20,826 nucleotides of DNA. Source: Promethearchaeota archaeon (GTDB lineage: Archaea; Asgardarchaeota; Lokiarchaeia; Sigynarchaeales; SOKP01). The stretch spans positions 1 to 20,826 of the forward strand of contig JAGXOB010000029.1 in NCBI GenBank assembly GCA_019894735.1, written 5' to 3'. The position numbers were made by a program, and so were the translations under genes. Positions 15,330 to 20,826 of this stretch are shown piece by piece; within the stretch, counting starts at the first letter, position 1, and each line of letters opens with the position of its first letter. The notes under the pieces were generated by a model. The model searched no databases. It was not told where the DNA came from and saw only the letters and a list, made by a program, of their open reading frames with translations.

Positions 15330-16804
15330 TTTGTTTTAATTGTCTTAGATGATTTCGATAGAGTTTTTGAATCCATTTTATATTTCATTTGTATAATATT
15401 TATCAAAAAACCTAACAAATCCGTTAAAATTCTAAAATTTTTTCGTGAATATAATATAAATTTAAGACCTTTCCTTTTTAATAGTCTTAGTAAAGTGTTT
15501 TTCCATCCTCTTTTAAAATATCCATAATAATATGCTTTAGATAACAGTTGTTCCAATTTTTCCTTTGATAATTTGTTTAGTCGATTCACTGCTGTAGTGA
15601 AATTATAATCGCTCCAGTTGTAAGATACCAAGTAATTTTTTTCAATTAATTCCTCTCTAAATTTCGTGCCCGGTAAAGGGGTCATTACCGAGTAAAGGGG
15701 GAAGTCTATTCCCAACTTTCTAACTATTTTTATCATTACATCAGTGTCTCTTTCTTCTTCATCAAAGTTTGAGCCGATTAACATGCTACCAATTGTTATA
15801 ATATCATTATCTTGGAGTATTTTGATTGCTTCTACAATATCTCTAAATTCTATCTTTTTTTGGAGTCCATTCAATGACTTTTGATTAAATGATTCGATTC
15901 CTAGAAAAAACAACCAAAAACCTGCTTTAGACATTTTTCTAATGATATTTGGATTGTTTTTAATAACATCGATTCTACTTTGGCATATAAAATCTAGTTT
16001 AATCCCTTCTTCGATTATCAGATCGCAAATTTGTTCCACTCTTTTCATATTTGCAGTGAAATTATCGTCCACAAATAGCACATTTTGACCCTTTTTTTGA
16101 CTTGAAATGATTTTTAACTCTTGAATGACGCGATCAATGCTTTTTGTTCTATAAGTTCCTCGAAAAAATAAGTGGATATTACAAAAAGTGCATTTAAACG
16201 GACATCCCCTTGATGTTTCAATTACATCTATTGGCATCTGAAAAATCTGAAAATGAGACTTTTTATTTCTTAATTTTCTAGCCGGAAATGGTAATTTATT
16301 TAAATCCTTGATTAAAGGACGATCATCGTTATTAATTATATCCCCATTATCTTTATATGAGATTCCTTTTATCTCTTCTAAATTTCTATTTTTAATCAAT
16401 TCCCGAAAAGTAATTTCTCCTTCTCCACGGACTATAACATCTACAAAAGGATATTCTAGAACTTCAGAATAATCAAAACTTGGATGCCATCCTCCTAAGA
16501 TTACTGTATAGCCTTGTTTTTTTGATTCTTTAGCAATTTTTAAAGCAAAATTAATACCAATTGTGAAACAACATGAAATTCCAACGATATCAGGACAAAA
16601 TTCATTAACTTCTTTCATTATTTCCATAGTGTTTAAATTTCTAACTTTAGCATTGACTATCTTAACTTCTACGAGATCTAAAATATTTGCTGCAATGGAT
16701 TCTAATCCTAAAGCGGGAATGGTAAAACTATCAGTGATACTCTTAGTAATAAAATTTGGGTTTACTAAGGCAACTTTTTGGATTTTTTTATCAATTAATT
16801 TCAT
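15326..16804 (-). CDS. B12-binding-type radical SAM protein
   Basis: A 492-residue cobalamin-type radical SAM enzyme. N-terminal domain (about 1-175): VALVNPNF (11-18), DIVGISCCFT (72-81), VILGGWHPS (101-109, canonical GGxH), RGEGE (126-130) and the NDDRPLIKDLNKLPFPAR linker shared with the two genes to its right. The radical SAM domain opens SRGC201-PFK-C205-TF-C208, followed by FVDDNFTA and FFLGIES. The tail (about 385-492) is basic and contains a hydrophobic stretch that could touch the membrane. Members of this architecture include the hopanoid C-2 methylase HpnP and the Mg-porphyrin cyclase BchE, so lipid or cofactor modification is reasonable, but the sequence does not say which. ATG at 16804 is a natural start. 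It is divergent from the gene at 17016 across a 211-base gap containing palindromes. Confidence 0.92.
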   Translation of the reverse strand: MKLIDKKIQKVALVNPNFITKSITDSFTIPALGLESIAANILDLVEVKIVNAKVRNLNTMEIMKEVNEFCPDIVGISCCFTIGINFALKIAKESKKQGYTVILGGWHPSFDYSEVLEYPFVDVIVRGEGEITFRELIKNRNLEEIKGISYKDNGDIINNDDRPLIKDLNKLPFPARKLRNKKSHFQIFQMPIDVIETSRGCPFKCTFCNIHLFFRGTYRTKSIDRVIQELKIISSQKKGQNVLFVDDNFTANMKRVEQICDLIIEEGIKLDFICQSRIDVIKNNPNIIRKMSKAGFWLFFLGIESFNQKSLNGLQKKIEFRDIVEAIKILQDNDIITIGSMLIGSNFDEEERDTDVMIKIVRKLGIDFPLYSVMTPLPGTKFREELIEKNYLVSYNWSDYNFTTAVNRLNKLSKEKLEQLLSKAYYYGYFKRGWKNTLLRLLKRKGLKFILYSRKNFRILTDLLGFLINIIQMKYKMDSKTLSKSSKTIKTN

Positions 16805-16860
16805 TTTTTAGACCATTAACGGAAACTGGAGAACATAGTTCTTTTACTTAATAATAAAGA

Positions 16861-16887
16861 GATATACCTATATTCAATAAGTATATC
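16861..16887. promoter_or_regulatory. Inverted repeat GATATAC-13-GTATATC in a divergent intergenic region
   Basis: Perfect 7-bp arms separated by 13 bases lie 57-83 bases upstream of the ATG at 16804. A spacing of 20 bases between arm starts (two helical turns) fits a dimeric regulator, and the TATA-like arms could be part of the promoter. In A+T-rich DNA a chance origin is possible. Confidence 0.3.
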
Positions 16888-16988
16888 AAAAGTTAATTTG
16901 ATTATAAGATTTATTTTTCACCTTCAAAAGAATTGAAATGAGATGGTTTTATTTTAAAAGATAAATTTACACATTTATTAGTTATTAT

Positions 16989-17000
16989 TTTCAATTGAAA
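16989..17000. promoter_or_regulatory. 12-bp perfect palindrome TTTCAATTGAAA near the start at 17016
   Basis: A perfect 12-base palindrome ends 15 bases before ATG 17016, next to a GGGTAGA ribosome-binding-like element. The half-site ATTGAAAT recurs near 16931-16938. It could be an operator that blocks transcription start. It is not a terminator. Confidence 0.35.
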
Positions 17001-17015
17001 TTAGGGTAGAATTTT

Positions 17016-18479
17016 ATGAAAGTATCGTTAATTTTTCCAACACCCCCAGAAACAGGTACATTTTGTGGGACAGTTAAAGAAGCTGAGAAATATAACAAGG
17101 ATAAAATAGAGTTTTATGGATTTCCACCGATGGGAATTTTATACCTCGGTACCTATCTAAGTGAAAACAATTTTGATGTATCTATTCTTGACCAATTTGC
17201 TAGAGGGTTTTCGATTAAGGAAACCTTAAAGTGGATAAAACACGAAGATCCAGATATTTTAGGGTTCTCGACGATAACTACTGCAGGAACAGGAAGAAGT
17301 TCTGCAGAAATTGCTAAAAGAGTAAAAGAAGAAATAAACCCAAATGTTAAGGTATTATTTGGGAATTATCACGCTACTTTCAACGATACTAGAATATTAA
17401 ATAAGTACTCATTTATTGATGCCTGTATAAGAGGAGAGGGGGAAAAGACGCTATTAGAAATTGCCGAAAAAACTGAGAAAGGCAGAGGTTTTGAAGAAAT
17501 TAGAGGTGTAACATATCGCGATAATGGTAGAATTGTTAGAAATGATGATAGACCCCTTTTAGAAAATATTGACAACCTTCCAATTCCAAATAGGAAATTA
17601 TTAGGAAATGTGAAATATAAAAACAAAGTTGAAGGTCTTGATCTCTCTGTTGGAAAATTTACATCTGCAGCTTCTTCAAGAGGATGTGCGTTCCAGTGTT
17701 CATTTTGTTCAAGCTCCATGTTTTGGGGAAAATGGCGCCCAAGATCACCAGAAAATATAGTAGAAGAATTATCTCTTCTTGAAGAACAAGGGTATAATAA
17801 TTTGCTCTGGGTTGATGATAATTTCACAATAAGCAAGAAAAGATTGTTCAATTTATCAGATTTGATAAAGAAAGAAAAACTTGATTTCAATTGGATGGCT
17901 GAAGGTAGAGTAACTCAAAGTTCAAAAGAATTATTACACGCTATGAAACAGATGGGATGCAAAGTTCTTAGTTTTGGGGTTGAAAGTGGATCTCAGAGAC
18001 TTTTAGATTGGTACAACAAAAAAGTTACTTTAAATCAAATTTACGATGCTGTGAAGAATTCCAAAAAGGTGGGAATTGACATGGTTTTAGCAAATTTTAT
18101 CGTGGGGGCACCAATTGAGACTCGTGAAGAAATCATTGAAACTCTAAATTTTTCACTAAAATTAGATATTGACTTCCCACAATTTCATATTTTAGGTATA
18201 ATACCCGGAAATTGGATTTGGGATATGATGGTAAAGGAAAAAAAGATTAATCCAGACGACTGTTGGGAAGTTGGAACTGCGGTTCTTCCCATTCCTTTGA
18301 GTGAAATAATAGAAAGGGTTAGACAAGCTCATATCAAATTCATGAAGCGTCCCAGCTTTATTTCTAGGCAAATCTTGAAGACTTTAAAAAGTAGATATAG
18401 ACAAAAAGCAATCTGGCAAAATTTTAAAAATCTCGAGAGATGGGATATCTGGAATACCTGGAAACCATTTTGGGGATGA
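17016..18479 (+). CDS. B12-binding-type radical SAM protein (convergent paralog 1)
   Basis: A 487-residue cobalamin-type radical SAM protein. N-terminal domain: VSLIFPTPPETG (3-14), an insert, FPPMGILYLGTYL (36-48), DPDILGFST (78-86), VLFGNYHAT (113-121) where the usual GGxH is GNxH, and RGEGE (139-143). The linker NDDRPLLENIDNLPIPNR matches the flanking paralogs. The radical SAM domain begins SSRGC224-AFQ-C228-SF-C231, then WVDDNFT and LSFGVESGSQR. The C-terminus is basic and Trp-rich, ending ...WKPFWG. Roughly 40-45% of residues match the gene at 18517 by eye, and both share GNxH, so they form one subfamily that probably acts on related substrates. ATG 17016 is preceded by GGGTAGA. The stop lies 37 bases from the stop of its convergent paralog. 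The reaction is unknown. Confidence 0.92.
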   Translation: MKVSLIFPTPPETGTFCGTVKEAEKYNKDKIEFYGFPPMGILYLGTYLSENNFDVSILDQFARGFSIKETLKWIKHEDPDILGFSTITTAGTGRSSAEIAKRVKEEINPNVKVLFGNYHATFNDTRILNKYSFIDACIRGEGEKTLLEIAEKTEKGRGFEEIRGVTYRDNGRIVRNDDRPLLENIDNLPIPNRKLLGNVKYKNKVEGLDLSVGKFTSAASSRGCAFQCSFCSSSMFWGKWRPRSPENIVEELSLLEEQGYNNLLWVDDNFTISKKRLFNLSDLIKKEKLDFNWMAEGRVTQSSKELLHAMKQMGCKVLSFGVESGSQRLLDWYNKKVTLNQIYDAVKNSKKVGIDMVLANFIVGAPIETREEIIETLNFSLKLDIDFPQFHILGIIPGNWIWDMMVKEKKINPDDCWEVGTAVLPIPLSEIIERVRQAHIKFMKRPSFISRQILKTLKSRYRQKAIWQNFKNLERWDIWNTWKPFWG

Positions 18480-18516
18480 AATTATAATTAAAATAAATTG
18501 TTCGACATTTTGACAA

Positions 18517-19986
18517 TTAAACATTGTCTGGATCCCAGAAAGATCTTAATCCGTGGAAATCTTCGAAGTTCTTTAAATTTTGCATAAGGATGTTAAATAC
18601 CGTTGTTATTTTGTAATAACTTGTAATGGATCTGTACAGTGCTTTAAGTATGTATTTCGGATTCATAAAAAACTTTCTTAGCATTTCTAGAATTAAATTT
18701 GAAATCACTTCAGTTGGAACTCCATTAGGATCTATATCTGGTATATGTACTCCTTCTTCCCAATATTTTTCTTCATCGAGAATTTTCCTCTCAACCATCT
18801 CATCCCAAATATCGGTTCCAGGCATTGTTCCTAAAAGGTTAAAAACTGGAAAGTCAATTTCCAATTTTTGAGCGAATTTTAAAGTATTAAGAACTTCTGA
18901 AAATGTCTCTCCCGGTGCACCAACTATAAACGAGCCTAATATAAATGGAATTTTTGCCTTTCGCGTTTTTTTTACCGCAAGAATAGATTGGGATGGAGTT
19001 ATGCTTTTTCTATAATAATCGAGAATTCTCTGGTTCGCACTTTCTACACCGAAAAACATTATCCTGCAATTAGCTCTCCGCATTTCTTGTAACATATTAT
19101 CAGACACTTGGTTAACTCTTCCCTCGCATATCCAATCCATATCTACTTTATGTTTTCGCATTAATCGACAGAGTTTAATCACTCTTTTCTTAGAAACAGT
19201 GAAGTTATCATCTACGAAATTTACGTATTTATATCCCTCATTCTCTAAAAATAAAATTTCTTCCAGGATATTCTCTACTGAACGAGTCCTAAAGCCAATA
19301 GTTCTTTTTCCATAACAAAACGCACACTGATAAGGACATCCTCGAGAAGAAGTCATTGAGGTGAATCCTTCAGGTGCAAACTCTAAACCACCAAAACTCC
19401 CCTTATACTCAATATTTAAAGCTTTTCTGTCCGGAAAGGGTATTGCATCAAGATTTTTGATTAAAGGGCGATCGTCATTTCTCTTCATCTTTCCATTGTC
19501 TCTATAAGTTAATCCTTTAATATCTTCTAAAGATTGATTTTTTTCTAAAGCTCTAATTAACTCCAAAAAGGCATATTCTCCCTCTCCCCTTACACAGATA
19601 TCAACTTCGGGATATTTGTTTAATATTCTATAATCGTTGTGAGTTACGTGCCGATTTCCAAATACTATTTTAATATTTGGGTTCCATTTCTTTACCTCAA
19701 TTGAAGTTAAAGCCGCACTAATTCCCGATCCCGAAGCTGTTAAAGTAGAAAACCCTAAAACATCAGGGTCTTTCTTTTTAATCCATTCTACTATATGGGT
19801 AAGATTGAAACCCGTGGCAGCTTGGTCAATAATATCAACTTGATAATTCTCTTTCTTCAAAACTGAGCTCAAATAACAAATTCCTAAAGGCGGATAAATA
19901 TGATCTGCATTTGCTATAATTCTGCCTTTCTCTAAAATTTCTCCAGGTCCTGGGTTCACTAAAACGACTTTAAAGATTTTCACCAC
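18517..19986 (-). CDS. B12-binding-type radical SAM protein (convergent paralog 2)
   Basis: A 489-residue paralog of the gene at 17016, in opposite orientation. N-terminal cobalamin-type domain: VVLVNPGPGE (7-16), YPPLGICYLSSVL (31-43), DPDVLGFSTLT (73-83), VFGNRHVT (108-115, GNxH variant) and RGEGE (133-137). Linker NDDRPLIKNLDAIPFPDR. Radical SAM cluster motif SSRGC217-PYQ-C221-AF-C224, then FVDDNFT and MFFGVESANQR. The C-terminal tail ends ...SFWDPDN, comparable to the paralog's WKPFWG. Two successive GTG codons open the frame (19986 and 19983); no ATG is near, and which GTG is used cannot be decided. The upstream 273-base gap separates it from the divergent mutase gene. Substrate and reaction are unknown. 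Confidence 0.92.
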   Translation of the reverse strand: MVKIFKVVLVNPGPGEILEKGRIIANADHIYPPLGICYLSSVLKKENYQVDIIDQAATGFNLTHIVEWIKKKDPDVLGFSTLTASGSGISAALTSIEVKKWNPNIKIVFGNRHVTHNDYRILNKYPEVDICVRGEGEYAFLELIRALEKNQSLEDIKGLTYRDNGKMKRNDDRPLIKNLDAIPFPDRKALNIEYKGSFGGLEFAPEGFTSMTSSRGCPYQCAFCYGKRTIGFRTRSVENILEEILFLENEGYKYVNFVDDNFTVSKKRVIKLCRLMRKHKVDMDWICEGRVNQVSDNMLQEMRRANCRIMFFGVESANQRILDYYRKSITPSQSILAVKKTRKAKIPFILGSFIVGAPGETFSEVLNTLKFAQKLEIDFPVFNLLGTMPGTDIWDEMVERKILDEEKYWEEGVHIPDIDPNGVPTEVISNLILEMLRKFFMNPKYILKALYRSITSYYKITTVFNILMQNLKNFEDFHGLRSFWDPDNV

Positions 19987-20143
19987 TTAAATATTGTTTA
20001 CACTGATGTATATTCGCGATTTCAATTTAAAAATCTATGTAGAATATCATTTAATAATTCTTAAATAATTTAACTTTAATCAAATATTTGTTTTTCCTTT
20101 GCGATTTTCACCTAAATTTAGAGAAAAACTAAACTGTATTCTA

Positions 20144-20258
20144 TTTTAAAAGAGATATTATGAAAAAAGTTAATACATTTCAATTCCTATCAAAAATTAG
20201 GAATAATTAAGTTTCTAATTACATAATCTGGTTTTAATTCCTAAAGGATGGATAAAAT
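20144..20258 (+). promoter_or_regulatory. Mutase leader: TATA-like element and alternative short hairpin arms
   Basis: TTTTAAAA (20144-20151) is a possible TATA box that would start a leader of about 90 bases. Three arms follow: ATTCCTA (20183-20189), TTAGGAAT (20197-20204) and ATTCCTAA (20237-20244). The middle arm can pair with either outer arm. The third arm sits directly before AGGATGGA, the probable ribosome-binding region of the gene at 20260. Mutually exclusive pairing could therefore control translation. The stems are only 7-8 bp, so this is speculative. No cobalamin riboswitch core is visible. Confidence 0.25.
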
Positions 20259-20259
20259 T

Positions 20260-20826
20260 ATGACTGAACTTGACGAGAGTAAAACCTTAAAACCGACTAA
20301 AAGCGAACGACGAGATAAGTTCGAGAACCTATCAGGTATCGAGATAAAATCGTTCTATACGCCTGAGGATGTTAAAGATAATAATTATGCTATGGATTTA
20401 GGTGCTCCCGGAGAATATCCTTTTACCCGCGGTGCATATCCTAACATGTATCGCGGTCGATTGTGGACGATGAGGCAATTTGCAGGATTTGGTACAGCAG
20501 CACAAACTAATCAAAGGTATAAATTTTTGTTGGAGCATGGAACGACAGGCTTGAGCGTGGCATTTAGTTTACATACTATTTATGGATACGAAGCTGACGA
20601 TGAAAAGGCTTTGGGCGAAGTAGGAAAGGAAGGTGTTTCAATCGATACTTTAAAGGACATGGAAACTTTGTTTAGTGATATCGATTTATCTAAGATTTCT
20701 ACATCAATGACGATAAACGCTCCAGCGTCTATATTATTAGCGATGTATATAGTGACAGCCGAAAAACAAGGACATTCTGCTGATAAATTAAGAGGAACAA
20801 TTCAAAATGACATTCTTAAGGAATAC
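20260..20826 (+). CDS. Methylmalonyl-CoA mutase-family acyl-CoA mutase, large subunit (partial, 3' end outside window)
   Basis: The first 189 residues of the catalytic TIM-barrel subunit of an adenosylcobalamin-dependent acyl-CoA mutase. Hallmarks are [20 protein letters not shown] (54-73), GLSVAF (97-102), [10 protein letters not shown] (147-156) and [11 protein letters not shown] (179-189). Compared with the well-studied Propionibacterium enzyme (offset 15, no gaps needed), Tyr75, Arg82, Arg87, Ser114, Ala116 and Gln197 have matches here. Phe74 (codon 20479-20481) replaces substrate-binding Tyr89, and the DLPTH segment is SLHTI (103-107). Phe at this position is known from isobutyryl-CoA mutase and Ile from 2-hydroxyisobutyryl-CoA mutase, so specificity for methylmalonyl-CoA is not safe. 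The residue matching Arg207 falls three codons past the window edge. The start could instead be the in-frame ATG at 20248; 20260 has the better upstream purine run. The frame has no stop before the edge. Confidence 0.9.
   Translation, partial: MTELDESKTLKPTKSERRDKFENLSGIEIKSFYTPEDVKDNNYAMDLGAPGEYPFTRGAYPNMYRGRLWTMRQFAGFGTAAQTNQRYKFLLEHGTTGLSVAFSLHTIYGYEADDEKALGEVGKEGVSIDTLKDMETLFSDIDLSKISTSMTINAPASILLAMYIVTAEKQGHSADKLRGTIQNDILKEY

Noticed and set aside
17369..17890. Minus-strand reading frame of 173 codons inside the radical SAM gene at 17016
   Set aside because: It is fully antisense to a gene with strong family motifs, has no ribosome-binding site, and its composition is what the complement of that gene gives.
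19987..20259. Cobalamin riboswitch upstream of the B12-dependent mutase
   Set aside because: No B12-box-like conserved core or multi-helix structure is visible. The region is too A+T-rich and only short arms can pair.
1..20826. CRISPR arrays, tRNA or rRNA genes, transposases and integrases
   Set aside because: No regularly spaced repeats, no cloverleaf-like G+C-rich segments and no transposase or integrase motifs were seen on either strand.

Overview
The window is A+T-rich and gene-dense. It carries 19 protein-coding genes (18 complete, one cut by the right edge) and no RNA gene, CRISPR array or insertion sequence that I can recognise. It looks archaeal. The clearest ribosome-binding sites are GGTGA(T) forms close to the start codon, a TATA box (10900-10907) lies at leaderless distance from one start codon, several genes begin with GTG or TTG, terminator-like sites are plain T-tracts, and there are small zinc-ribbon proteins of the kind common in Asgard archaea. 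An Asgard (Lokiarchaeia-like) archaeon is my best guess, but this is inference: no marker gene settles it.

Layout. 38-2817 (-): a tandem pair of paralogous radical SAM/SPASM enzymes. 2911-3645 (-): an unrecognised two-helix membrane protein. 3805-5304 (-): a B12-binding-type radical SAM protein. 5452-6817 (+): a 49-residue zinc ribbon and a sulfotransferase. 6846-7799 (-): a family 2 glycosyltransferase with membrane anchor. 7878-9699 (+): a small radical SAM protein followed by an alpha/beta hydrolase. 9692-10822 (-): a membrane-anchored hexapeptide-repeat acyltransferase. 10932-13150 (+): a second glycosyltransferase coupled by ATGA overlap to a second B12-type radical SAM protein. 13248-13733 (+): a three-site zinc-binding protein. 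13893-14378 (-): an orphan with a strong ribosome-binding site. 14556-15329 (+): a NodB-type deacetylase. 15326-16804 (-), 17016-18479 (+) and 18517-19986 (-): three more B12-type radical SAM proteins, the last two being convergent paralogs. 20260-20826 (+): the N-terminal part of an adenosylcobalamin-dependent acyl-CoA mutase of the methylmalonyl-CoA mutase family.

The striking property is eight radical SAM enzymes in under 21 kb, five with an N-terminal cobalamin-binding-type domain, interleaved with two glycosyltransferases, a sulfotransferase, a polysaccharide deacetylase, an acyltransferase and a hydrolase. My reading is an accessory region that builds and decorates a lipid, glycolipid or surface glycan, with radical SAM enzymes acting on unactivated carbons. 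The genes alternate strand and few are coupled, so it is a region of short transcription units, not one operon. No gene identifies the product. The mutase at the right edge may be ordinary metabolism, but it has a substrate-pocket substitution (Phe at the usual Tyr) that argues against assuming methylmalonyl-CoA.

No gene-free stretch exceeds 300 bases. The longest (19987-20259) holds a possible promoter and three complementary short arms upstream of the mutase.
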